The notes beneath the pieces were generated by a model, which did no database searches, was not told the origin of the DNA, and saw nothing but the letters and a program-made list of their open reading frames with translations. Positions 25,535-32,868 of a DNA stretch of 64,000 nt are shown piece by piece (position 1 is the stretch's first letter; each line of letters starts with the position of its first letter). Source of the stretch: an uncultured Bacteroidota bacterium (lineage in GTDB: Bacteria; Bacteroidota; Bacteroidia; Bacteroidales; P3); NCBI GenBank assembly GCA_902774395.1, contig CACYIK010000009.1:1-64000 (forward strand). The letters run 5' to 3'. The position numbers and the translations under genes are program-made.

Positions 25535-27856
25535 ATGCACTGCAAGATAAATCATATATTCAAGATTGCCTGCGTAAGCGTGGCTTTCAATCTTCAGCTC
25601 TCTTTTTTCACTTCCACGGCACAGCAGGTGAGAAGTTTTGAACCTCTGCCGCGCTTCAGTGCGCAGGGCTATTCCTATAGCATGCCTGAGACCAACTGGG
25701 TGGACTCGGTGATGCAGTCCTTGACGCTGGAACAGCGCATCGCCCAGCTGATGGTGGTGCGTGTGCCGCTGGATATGGACGATATGGCAGCGGCGGCATT
25801 CTCTAAAAAGATGAACGGCTACGGCGTCGGCGGCGTCTGCTTCTTCGCCGGCACTGCCGAGCGACAGGCCGAGATGACCCGCCGTTTCCAAGCCGACGCA
25901 AAGGTGCCGCTGCTGGTGAATATCGACGCCGAGTGGGGCCTTGGGATGCGCCTTAAAGATATGTACAGCTTCCCGCGGAATGCCCGCTTCGGCCAGTTGC
26001 CCGACTATGCCGATAGCATCGTCTACCGCATGGGTGAGGAGATAGGCCGCCAGTGCCGTATGATGGGTATCCATGTCAACTATGCCCCTGTGGTCGACAT
26101 TAACTCCAACCCCAAGAATCCCGTCATCGGTACACGCTCCTACGGAGTGGACCGCGAGCGGGTGGCACGCCTGGGTATCCTTTTTGCCAAAGGACTGCAG
26201 AGCATGGGTGTGATGGCTGTGGCCAAACATTTCCCTGGCCACGGCGACACCGAGACCGACAGCCACCTCGAACTCCCCGTGATAAACCACACTCCTGAGT
26301 ATATCGACACCATCGACCTTTACCCCTTCAAGCGTATGATTGCCGCCGGCGTCGGCGGCGTGATGGCCGCACACCTGCAGGTCAACGCCCTCGACAGCAA
26401 GAGACCCTCGTCGCTCAGCCCCACCATCATCAGTGGTCTGCTGCGTGAGAAGCTGGGGTTTAACGGTTTGATTATCACCGACGGCCTGGATATGAAGGGT
26501 GCCACCAATACCTATGCTAACGGTGCCGGCGAACTTGCCGCCCTTCAGGCCGGCAACGACATCCTGCTGCTGCCGCCCGATGTGGAGAAGGCCATTGCTG
26601 CCATCAAGGACGCTGCTGTGAAAGACGAGAACCTGCGTCAGCAGATCAACTACCATTGCCGTCGTGTCCTCGAGGCCAAATACCGTCTCGTTGTCCCCAC
26701 CTTAAACGACCCCATCACGGTACCGGGAGACGACCGCCGCAAAGCCTGTGAGGAGATTGTCGCCGACCTCAACCTGGCACTCGACCGCCGTATCGATTCC
26801 ATCGTCGACGCGGCTATCGCCGCAAGAGCGATGCCTGGCTGCCAGATTGTGGTGCTGCACAAAGGCCGCACGATTATCGACCGCACCTATGGCTACCTCA
26901 CCTACGATGCTGACGCCGACACTGTCACCACCGCTACCGTCTACGACCTCGCTTCTCTCACCAAAGTCTGCGCCACCACGCTGTCGGTGATGAAACTTGT
27001 CGATATGGGCAAGATTAAAATCGACGACCGTCTCAGCAAGTACCTGCCTTACCTGAAAGGTACCGACAAAGAGAAGATAACCATCAAGCAGGCGATGAGT
27101 CACTGTGCCCGTCTCAAGGCCTTCGACGCCTACTGGCAGAAGGCCTCCGACTACGACAGCATACTTAACATTGTCGCCGCTACCCCGCTGCTCGACAAAG
27201 AAGGTATGGTCTATAGCGACTTGGGATTTATGCTTCTGAGCGACGTGGTGCGTCGTGTCAGCGGTGTGCCGCTCGACCGTTTCGCGGAAGAGTATTTCTA
27301 CCAGCCCATGGGACTTAAATCCACGGCTTTCCGTGGAGAAGACAGCAAGCTGTCTGTGCCGCTCGACCGTATTGCCCCCACCGAGGCCGACAGCCTCCGT
27401 GGCCTCATCCGCGGCAGTGTTCACGACCCCAATGCCTATGCTATGGGCGGTGTCAGTGGTCACGCCGGACTCTTCTCCACTGCCGAAGAGGTGGCGGCAC
27501 TCATGCAGATGCTCCTCGACGGGGGTGTCTACAGAGGTGTACACTATCTGGACAGCAAAACCATCGCCACCTTCACCAGCCGTCATTTCGCCAAGCAGAA
27601 TAACCGCCGCGCCCTCGGCTTCGACAAGCAGCTCTTCAACCCCTCCAAGAGTGGACAGGTCTGCCCCGAGGCCTCTCAGGCGTCGTTTGGTCATACGGGA
27701 TTCACCGGCACCATGGTATGGGTCGATCCCGACTACGACCTCGTCTATGTCTTCCTCTCCAACCGTGTCCATCCCACGGCAACCCCCAACCTGCTGGCCC
27801 GTATGAATGTACGCACAGAAATCCAGAGCATCCTCTACCAATACCTTAAGAAATAA
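25535..27856 (+). CDS. Fused GH3 beta-N-acetylglucosaminidase and serine hydrolase (beta-lactamase fold)
   Basis: 773 residues with a signal peptide. Residues about 50-390 are a glycoside hydrolase family 3 domain of NagZ type, with KHFPGHGDT (His232, His236 acid/base region) and the nucleophile Asp316 in IITDGLDMKGA. Residues about 420-770 are a class C beta-lactamase-like serine hydrolase with Ser474-x-x-Lys477 (ASLTK) and Tyr560 in YSDLGF. It is probably exported and acts on muropeptides or wall fragments. Such fusions are known in Bacteroidota. It starts 5 bp after coaE, so it is likely co-transcribed. No tandem arrays interrupt it. Confidence 0.88.
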   Translation: MHCKINHIFKIACVSVAFNLQLSFFTSTAQQVRSFEPLPRFSAQGYSYSMPETNWVDSVMQSLTLEQRIAQLMVVRVPLDMDDMAAAAFSKKMNGYGVGGVCFFAGTAERQAEMTRRFQADAKVPLLVNIDAEWGLGMRLKDMYSFPRNARFGQLPDYADSIVYRMGEEIGRQCRMMGIHVNYAPVVDINSNPKNPVIGTRSYGVDRERVARLGILFAKGLQSMGVMAVAKHFPGHGDTETDSHLELPVINHTPEYIDTIDLYPFKRMIAAGVGGVMAAHLQVNALDSKRPSSLSPTIISGLLREKLGFNGLIITDGLDMKGATNTYANGAGELAALQAGNDILLLPPDVEKAIAAIKDAAVKDENLRQQINYHCRRVLEAKYRLVVPTLNDPITVPGDDRRKACEEIVADLNLALDRRIDSIVDAAIAARAMPGCQIVVLHKGRTIIDRTYGYLTYDADADTVTTATVYDLASLTKVCATTLSVMKLVDMGKIKIDDRLSKYLPYLKGTDKEKITIKQAMSHCARLKAFDAYWQKASDYDSILNIVAATPLLDKEGMVYSDLGFMLLSDVVRRVSGVPLDRFAEEYFYQPMGLKSTAFRGEDSKLSVPLDRIAPTEADSLRGLIRGSVHDPNAYAMGGVSGHAGLFSTAEEVAALMQMLLDGGVYRGVHYLDSKTIATFTSRHFAKQNNRRALGFDKQLFNPSKSGQVCPEASQASFGHTGFTGTMVWVDPDYDLVYVFLSNRVHPTATPNLLARMNVRTEIQSILYQYLKK

Positions 27857-27859
27857 CTT

Positions 27860-27887
27860 TTAACTATTATCTATAAACTATTAACTA
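27860..27887 (+). repeat. Heptamer array before the djlA-like gene
   Basis: Four units (TTAACTA, TTATCTA, TAAACTA, TTAACTA) filling the 38-bp gap. The family contains stops and is intergenic. Confidence 0.75.
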
Positions 27888-27894
27888 ACTAACG

Positions 27895-28671
27895 ATGGGA
27901 GTAACAAAATGGTTATTTGCTGGACTGGGCTGGGCTGTGGGAGGCCCGATAGGGGCCCTGCTGGGATTCTTTATCGGCAAGTCGTTCGACTCTGATTCGG
28001 ACACTCAAGCATTCACGCAATCAGGCGATCAAGCATTCCACCACGGTCCCTACCGTAACACCGGTACGCAGGCCGACATCCATGTCGCCCTCCTGGTGCT
28101 TATCGCCGCTGTTATGAAAGCCGACGGACAGGTGAAGAAGAGCGAACTCAACTATGTCAAAGCCTTCCTCCGGCAGAACTATGGCGAGGAGCGAGGAAAA
28201 GAGATGCTCAAAGCCCTGCAACAGATAGTGCAGAAAGATATCCCTATCGATCAGGTTTGCTATCAGATTAAGGTCAACACCGACTACAACACGCGCTACC
28301 ACATGGTCGACTTCCTCTTCGGCCTGGGGGGGTCCGACGGCTCGCTCGACCAGACTGAGCTCAATATGCTGCGGCTCATCGCCCAGTATCTCGGTATCGC
28401 GCAGAGCGACTACACATCTATCTGTGAGCGCCACAATTCATCATTCAACACTCCTCATTCAACATTCGGAAAGGATCCCTACAAGGTCCTAGGTATTTCC
28501 AAGGATGCCACTGACGACGAGGTGAAGAAAGCCTACCGCCGTATGGCTATGAAATACCATCCCGACCGTGTGGCCGGTATGAGCGAGGAGATGCAGCGCA
28601 ACGCCGCCGAGCAGATGAAAGAAATCAACGAGGCCTACGAGCAGATAAATAAGCTAAAAGGTAAAAAGTAA
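27895..28671 (+). CDS. TerB-DnaJ fusion protein (DjlA-like co-chaperone)
   Basis: 258 residues. An N-terminal glycine-rich membrane segment ([22 protein letters not shown]) is followed by a TerB-like helical domain ([27 protein letters not shown] type, residues about 60-170). The C-terminal J domain has [27 protein letters not shown] sequence and the HPD motif in MKYHPDRVA. It should stimulate an Hsp70 at the inner membrane. Two tandem arrays lie in linkers: a diverged octamer array (28003) after the membrane segment and a heptamer array (28436) giving [11 protein letters not shown] before the J domain. Confidence 0.88.
   Translation: MGVTKWLFAGLGWAVGGPIGALLGFFIGKSFDSDSDTQAFTQSGDQAFHHGPYRNTGTQADIHVALLVLIAAVMKADGQVKKSELNYVKAFLRQNYGEERGKEMLKALQQIVQKDIPIDQVCYQIKVNTDYNTRYHMVDFLFGLGGSDGSLDQTELNMLRLIAQYLGIAQSDYTSICERHNSSFNTPHSTFGKDPYKVLGISKDATDDEVKKAYRRMAMKYHPDRVAGMSEEMQRNAAEQMKEINEAYEQINKLKGKK
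28003..28034 (+). repeat. Diverged octamer array, TCAAGCAA family, inside the djlA-like gene
   Basis: Four units (ACTCAAGC, ATTCACGC, AATCAGGC, GATCAAGC), a decayed relative of the perfect arrays at 8587 and 61547. Confidence 0.6.
28436..28463 (+). repeat. Heptamer array, ATTCAtC/ATTCAAC family, inside the djlA-like gene
   Basis: Four units (ATTCATC, ATTCAAC, ACTCCTC, ATTCAAC) coding the linker before the J domain. Close relative of 61690. Confidence 0.8.
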
Positions 28672-28673
28672 GA

Positions 28674-28749
28674 AGTGGGTAGTTGTTAGTGGGTAGTGGA
28701 TAGCACTCAGGGTCAAATGCTATCCACTACCCACTATCCACTACCCAAC
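28674..28749. repeat. Mirror-image heptamer arrays between two convergent genes
   Basis: Four units AGTGGGT-type (28674-28701) face four complementary units ATCCACT/ACCCACT (28722-28749). The core is a perfect 17-bp stem (28689-28705 with 28718-28734). The right arm runs into the phosphorylase gene and supplies its stop codon. It could act as a two-way terminator, although no T run follows. Confidence 0.8.
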
Positions 28750-29733
28750 TAATCGTTCCACCACCGTTCCTACCAACTCCCTCATCTCTTTGTGGTAGTC
28801 GTTGAGGAAGGTGCCTTTGGGCCGGTTGGCAATAATCAGGCACACCGTCAGCGCTTCGTGTCCGAGGAGGTGGCTGAAACCGTAGATTGCCGAGGTCTCC
28901 ATCTCAAGGTTTGTAACCTTTAAAAGACTTCGAGACTTCGGGACTTCGAGACTTCGAGTCGTCTCAGTATCTTTATGTCTTGATGTCTCGAAGTCTTGAT
29001 GTCTTGAAGTCTCGATGGTCCATTGGAAAGTGGATAGTTTTTCGTTCAGGTTATCTATCGACGGGTGGAGCCGTATGGTACGTCCCTGCGGGCCGTAGAA
29101 GCCCGGGGCGGTGGCTGTGATTCCGTGGTGCATGTCGAAGGCTATCTTGTTGAGCATTGTGTCGCTGCCTTTCACGCAATAGGGCCGTGCGAGACGCTCA
29201 TCAAGCCCCATGTGCCGTATAAACGCCTCCTCCATCTCTCTCCACTCTCCACTCTTCATGCTCCATTCTTTGTAGTAGTTCATCAGGCCGTCGAGGCCGA
29301 TAGCGTAAGCCGAAGCTACATGGCTCCCGCAGTCGATATCCTCCTGCAGCGACCCGCTGGTGCCAATGCGCACGATTTGGAGAGGTGAAAGGTGAGAGGT
29401 GAGAGGTGAAAGGTGCGCTGCATCATCTATTTCACCTTTAACCTTTAACCTTTCACCTTGATGGGCGGCGTCCAGTTCGGTCATTACGATGTCGATGTTG
29501 TCGCACCCCATACCTGTCGAGAGCGCCGTGAGGCGTGTGCCGTGGTAATGGCCTGTCAGCGCGTGCATCTCGCGGTTGTAGGATTCATACTCCACGCTCT
29601 CGAAGATGCCTTTGAACATCTCTACGCGGCTGGGGTCACCAACGAGCAGCACCTTGTCGGCCAAGGTGCTGCTGTCGAGGTGTATGTGGTATAGTTTACC
29701 GTCCGGTGCAAGGACCAATTCGCTCGCTTTCAT
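28741..29733 (-). CDS. Nucleoside phosphorylase (uridine phosphorylase-like)
   Basis: 330 residues, about 40 longer than usual. Cleaves nucleosides with phosphate for salvage. Family blocks: LVGDPSRVEMFKGIFESVEYESYNREM (N-terminal), STGMGCDNIDIVMTELDA, VRIGTSGSLQEDI, and NLEMETSAIYGFSHLLGHEAL with the substrate-binding Glu-Met-Glu. The extra length comes from tandem arrays inserted in frame: heptamers giving GERLKVKGE and HLSPLTSHLSPL between ELDA and the VRIGTSG strand, and octamers giving a Ser-Arg-Thr-rich stretch before NLEMETSA. Both sites flank the active-site motifs without breaking them. Confidence 0.88.
   Translation of the reverse strand: MKASELVLAPDGKLYHIHLDSSTLADKVLLVGDPSRVEMFKGIFESVEYESYNREMHALTGHYHGTRLTALSTGMGCDNIDIVMTELDAAHQGERLKVKGEIDDAAHLSPLTSHLSPLQIVRIGTSGSLQEDIDCGSHVASAYAIGLDGLMNYYKEWSMKSGEWREMEEAFIRHMGLDERLARPYCVKGSDTMLNKIAFDMHHGITATAPGFYGPQGRTIRLHPSIDNLNEKLSTFQWTIETSRHQDFETSRHKDTETTRSLEVPKSRSLLKVTNLEMETSAIYGFSHLLGHEALTVCLIIANRPKGTFLNDYHKEMRELVGTVVERLVG
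28926..29015. repeat. Inverted pair of octamer arrays inside the nucleoside phosphorylase gene
   Basis: Four GACTTCGA-type units (28926-28957) and six units of the opposite orientation (TGTCTTGA/AGTCTCGA, 28968-29015). The two can pair into a long hairpin. On the gene strand they code residues TIETSRHQDFETSRHKDTET and onward, just before the conserved NLEMET motif. Confidence 0.82.
29380..29458. repeat. Inverted pair of heptamer arrays inside the nucleoside phosphorylase gene
   Basis: Five GAGAGGT/GAAAGGT units (29380-29414), a 16-bp loop, and four TTCACCT/TTAACCT units (29431-29458). On the gene strand the latter read AGGTGAA, AGGTTAA, AGGTTAA, AGGTGAA; the second unit has TTA where the consensus would give an in-frame TGA. 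Confidence 0.85.
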
Positions 29734-29743
29734 GTTTGAGGTT

Positions 29744-30946
29744 TTATCGGGTTCCAGTGGTGCGAGAGGTGCTGCCGGTACCGCGGGTGGAGGTGCTGCC
29801 TGTGCTACGGGAGCTCTCTACTTTCCGCTCTCCACTCTCCGCTCTTCTCTCCGTGTTGGCACTGCGGGTAGAAGTGCTGCTGCTGCGCGTCGTCGGGGTG
29901 GCGGCACTGCTGCGTGTCGAGGTGCCGGTGCTGCGTGTTGAGGTGCCAGTACTGCGGGTGCTGGTGCCGCTCTCGCTACCCGTCGAGGTGCTGCGCTCCG
30001 TAGCGGTTGCGCGTGTCGGGGTGGTACCCGTGCTGCGGCTTGTGGTGCTGGAGCTGGAGGTAGAGGTGCCCGTGCTGCGACTCGAGGTGCTGGAGCTGGA
30101 GGTAGTGGTGCCCGTGCTACGGCTCGAGGTGTTGGAGCTGGAGGTAGTGGTGCCAGTGCTGCGGCTCGAGGTGCTGGAACTGGAGGTCGAAGTTCCGGTG
30201 CTACGGCTCGAGGTGTTGGAGCTGGAGGTGGTGGCGCCGGTACTGCGGCTCGAGGTCGAGGGGGTAGTGGGCGTCGTTACTCCCGTGCTGCGGGTGGTGC
30301 CGGTGTTGTGGCTGCCGCTGTTCACTCTCGGGGCGTCGCCGCGGGAGGGTGTCGGCTTCACCACCGTGGGCTTGTCGCTGCCCGGCGTCCAGCGCGCCGT
30401 AGGCATGGGGGCGGGAGTGCTCGGGTGACGCATATAGTAGTAGGGCAGGGGAGGTGTTGCGCCGTGGTGGTGTGCCGGCGGCATCCAGCCGTAGCGGTGT
30501 ATGTTGTAGTGGTACGAGCGTGTGTAGCCGCGGCGGTGCGTGATGCGCGTGTAGGGGTGGTAGGGCGGGATGTACCACGTCAGCGAAGGCCTGTTCACAC
30601 TCGTGCGGAAGCGCAGGTACTGTGCCGCGTTGTAGATTTGTGTCCCGCTGTAGAGCCAGATGCACTCCAGGTCGATGGGCATGTAAATCTCGTCACCCGT
30701 GTAGGCATCGTATCCGAAGATCCACAGCTCGTAGTACGATGAGTTCACGCGTTCCATCCACACCTCGTTCAGGAGTACGTATGTCGGGATCTCATACTCG
30801 TATCCGCAGTAAATCATCAGCTCGTTCTGGCTGTTCAGGTAGCTCACCGTGCGCAGCGCCTGGCTGTGCGTGAAGTAGTGCGCCGACCGGGCTGATACAC
30901 TCAGGCTCATCAGAGCCATAACTACTAAGATTGCAACGCGTTTCAT
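29744..30946 (-). CDS. Secreted protein with Ser/Thr-rich repeat tail
   Basis: 400 residues. Signal peptide (1-19, LMSLSVSA). Residues 20-140 form a compact Tyr/Trp-rich domain of unknown type (ECIWLYSGTQIYNAAQYLRF). The rest is low-complexity Ser, Thr, Arg and Gly, with five copies of a 14-residue unit (pattern TSSSSTSSRSTGTT, DNA 30045-30254) and further STRSTGT repeats. It looks like a surface stalk, possibly glycosylated. No sorting signal was recognised and the function is unknown. A heptamer array is near its 3' end. It precedes the phosphorylase gene by 10 bp. Confidence 0.7.
   Translation of the reverse strand: MKRVAILVVMALMSLSVSARSAHYFTHSQALRTVSYLNSQNELMIYCGYEYEIPTYVLLNEVWMERVNSSYYELWIFGYDAYTGDEIYMPIDLECIWLYSGTQIYNAAQYLRFRTSVNRPSLTWYIPPYHPYTRITHRRGYTRSYHYNIHRYGWMPPAHHHGATPPLPYYYMRHPSTPAPMPTARWTPGSDKPTVVKPTPSRGDAPRVNSGSHNTGTTRSTGVTTPTTPSTSSRSTGATTSSSNTSSRSTGTSTSSSSTSSRSTGTTTSSSNTSSRSTGTTTSSSSTSSRSTGTSTSSSSTTSRSTGTTPTRATATERSTSTGSESGTSTRSTGTSTRSTGTSTRSSAATPTTRSSSTSTRSANTERRAESGERKVESSRSTGSTSTRGTGSTSRTTGTR
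29814..29848. repeat. Heptamer array, CTCTCCA family, inside the Ser/Thr-repeat gene
   Basis: Five units (CTCTCTA, CTTTCCG, CTCTCCA, CTCTCCG, CTCTTCT). On the gene strand it is the AGTGGAG family, read as RRAESGERKVESS, clearly foreign to the surrounding Ser-Thr-Arg-Gly repeats. Confidence 0.8.
30045..30254. repeat. 42-bp coding minisatellite, five copies
   Basis: Units begin at about 30045, 30087, 30129, 30171 and 30213, exactly 42 bp apart, so copy-number change would keep the reading frame and alter only the length of the Ser/Thr stalk. Confidence 0.85.
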
Positions 30947-30977
30947 AAGGCTTCCAATTTTAGGGTTTGACGTTTAA

Positions 30978-31005
30978 ATTCTTAATTCTTAATTCTTAAC
31001 TCTTT
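30978..31005. repeat. Heptamer array, ATTCTTA (AATTAAG family), intergenic
   Basis: Three perfect ATTCTTA units and one diverged (ACTCTTT). Reverse complement form of the arrays at 19265 and 38901. Confidence 0.75.
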
Positions 31006-31092
31006 TTTCCTCTCACCTTTTTAGTACCGCAAAGATACAAAAACTTTTAGAATTGGATAGAGAAACTAAAAAAACGCCCCTCCTCACCCCCC

Positions 31093-31137
31093 ATTAATTC
31101 CATTAACTCTATCAACTCTATTTATTCCATTAATCAT
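31093..31137. repeat. Nonamer array, intergenic
   Basis: Five diverged 9-bp units (ATTAATTCC, ATTAACTCT, ATCAACTCT, ATTTATTCC, ATTAATCAT) upstream of the OmpA-family gene promoter. Confidence 0.65.
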
Positions 31138-31196
31138 ATAATCAATCTGTTGCGTCTCGCAAAAAAAAATATTGTAAATAATCCATGTTTTTTTAT

Positions 31197-31204
31197 TATT
31201 TTTG
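31197..31204 (+). promoter_or_regulatory. -7 element of the OmpA-family gene
   Basis: TATTTTTG, matching TAnnTTTG, 56 bp before the start at 31261. A TTG at 31172-31174 lies 22 bp upstream. Confidence 0.55.
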
Positions 31205-31260
31205 CGCTTGGAAAAATAGCGTCAAATCTCAAACGTCAAACGTACAACAAACATAACATC

Positions 31261-32736
31261 ATGAAACGTTTTTTGGTAGCTTTGCTCTCCTGCGCACTCC
31301 TTCTCGGAGCCTATGATGCACAGGCGCAGAACAAGAAAAAGAAATCCAAGAAAAAAGCGCAGACCACTGCCGTCGACAAGAAAGGCAAGAACAAGAAGGC
31401 TAAAGCCGCCGAGCCCGAAACCCCGGCTTTCCTCCCCCTTCCCGCGGGAAGCAACGACTGTCTCTTCCCCATCGAGCTTAAGCTGGACGAACCCTACGGC
31501 CCCACGCAGGCTCCCGACGGCGCCGGCCGCATCCAGGAGGTCGTTGCCGACAAGGCTCACCCCAACCTCTTCGAGCGCGAGCACAACTCCGTCTGGTACA
31601 AAGTTACCATCCCTTACAACGGCGAACTCGAGATCAGCATCAACCAGGTCTCACCCTGGGACGACTACGACTTCCTCGTCTATAAGAACACCGGCACCTA
31701 CTTCTCCAATCAGGTGATGCTCAACAAGGTCTCACCCGTCGCCGTCAACCTCAGCGGCGTCGACAGCGCTCTCATGTTCCAGACCGTCATGATGAGCGAC
31801 AAGCAGAAAGCCAAAGCCGAAGCCGAAAGCAAGAAAGCCAAGAGCGAGAAGGTGAAGGCCGACGACGGCTCCGACATGCCCTCCTTCGAACTCGACCCCG
31901 TGGCCTCCTCGCGTCCCACCATCGGCATGTTCTGCGACGCTTCCGACAAGATGCTCCTCAAGAAACAGACTGGGAAATACATCAAATCTATCCCCGTCCG
32001 CGCCGGCGAGGAATACTACATCGTCCTCGACAACCTCACCAACAACGGTCAGGGCCACACCATCACCGCCTCAGTCCACGTCAACGCCTACGAGCCCCTC
32101 GTGCTCTTCTTTGACCGCAAAAGCCGCAAATACGTCGACGTCAACCTCATGATCCTCGAACGCGACGGCAAGAACGGCGACCGTCCCCTCGTGCAGGAAG
32201 AACACTTCCGCGGTGGACGCGTCAAATTCATCCCCGGCTACAACTACCTCCTCTACGCTAAGCGTGACGGCTACTTCTCCATCTATAAGGAGTTCAACTC
32301 CCGTGACCTCATGGAGCGCGGCGATACTATCATGCTCTACAACCTCGAGCGTACCGAGCGTGGCGCCACCTTCCCCCTCAAGGACCTCTACTTCGAAAGC
32401 GGCGAAGCCAACATGATTGGCAACTACGACTCCGTCCTCGTCGAATACTTCATGCTCCTCAAGAACCACCCCGAGGTCAACTTCCTCGTCAAAGCCTACA
32501 TCCAGAGCTTCGGCGTCAATATCGAGCACGACATGCTCCTCACCCTCGACCGCGCCAAAGCTATCAAGGAGTGGTTCGTCAAGAAAGGTATCGACGCCAG
32601 CCGTATCACCACCGCCGGTATGACCAAGAATGAAATCAAGCGCGCCGCCGCCGCTGTCCTCGGCGAGAAGAATGCCACCCTCAAGGAGGTCAGCGCCGAA
32701 ATTATCATCACTGGCAAAAACGACAAAAATAGATAA
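31261..32736 (+). CDS. Outer-membrane protein with C-terminal OmpA-like peptidoglycan-binding domain
   Basis: 491 residues. I chose the ATG at 31261 because MKRFLVALLSCALLLGAYDAQAQ is a signal peptide. A Lys-rich segment (KKKKSKKKAQTTAVDKKG) follows. A beta-sandwich region (NSVWYKVTIPYNGELEISI, then WDDYDFLVYK) is followed by an OmpA-like domain (about 385-490: LYFESGEANMIGNYDSVLVEYF, LLTLDRAKAIKEWFVKKGIDASRI). It probably tethers the outer membrane to peptidoglycan. Single gene with its own promoter and terminator. Confidence 0.8.
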   Translation: MKRFLVALLSCALLLGAYDAQAQNKKKKSKKKAQTTAVDKKGKNKKAKAAEPETPAFLPLPAGSNDCLFPIELKLDEPYGPTQAPDGAGRIQEVVADKAHPNLFEREHNSVWYKVTIPYNGELEISINQVSPWDDYDFLVYKNTGTYFSNQVMLNKVSPVAVNLSGVDSALMFQTVMMSDKQKAKAEAESKKAKSEKVKADDGSDMPSFELDPVASSRPTIGMFCDASDKMLLKKQTGKYIKSIPVRAGEEYYIVLDNLTNNGQGHTITASVHVNAYEPLVLFFDRKSRKYVDVNLMILERDGKNGDRPLVQEEHFRGGRVKFIPGYNYLLYAKRDGYFSIYKEFNSRDLMERGDTIMLYNLERTERGATFPLKDLYFESGEANMIGNYDSVLVEYFMLLKNHPEVNFLVKAYIQSFGVNIEHDMLLTLDRAKAIKEWFVKKGIDASRITTAGMTKNEIKRAAAAVLGEKNATLKEVSAEIIITGKNDKNR

Positions 32737-32764
32737 TAGTTTGAGATAATAGATAATAGTTTAT
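32731..32764 (+). repeat. Heptamer array at the stop of the OmpA-family gene
   Basis: Units AGATAAT, AGTTTG (6 bp), AGATAAT, AGATAAT, AGTTTAT. It supplies the stop codon (TAA) of the gene. Confidence 0.6.
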
Positions 32765-32781
32765 AGAATCTCAAGGAGAGA

Positions 32782-32834
32782 GGGAGTTCAAGACAGTTGT
32801 AATGACAAACAAGCGTCTTGAACGCCCTTTTTTT
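32782..32834 (+). terminator. Intrinsic terminator after the OmpA-family gene
   Basis: GTTCAAGAC (32786-32794) pairs with GTCTTGAAC (32815-32823), extended by GGG/CCC with one mismatch, then a run of nine T. Confidence 0.8.
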
Positions 32835-32868
32835 TATGACACCCTAGAAACATAAAAATATCAAAATC

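Larger units (their letters stand above)
30947..31260. other. 314-bp intergenic region with arrays and the OmpA-gene promoter
   Basis: No gene is seen. It contains a heptamer array ATTCTTA x3 (30978-30998), a CTCACCTTTT remnant, a nonamer array (31093-31137) and the promoter of the next gene (-7 TATTTTTG at 31197-31204). It separates divergent genes. Confidence 0.6.
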
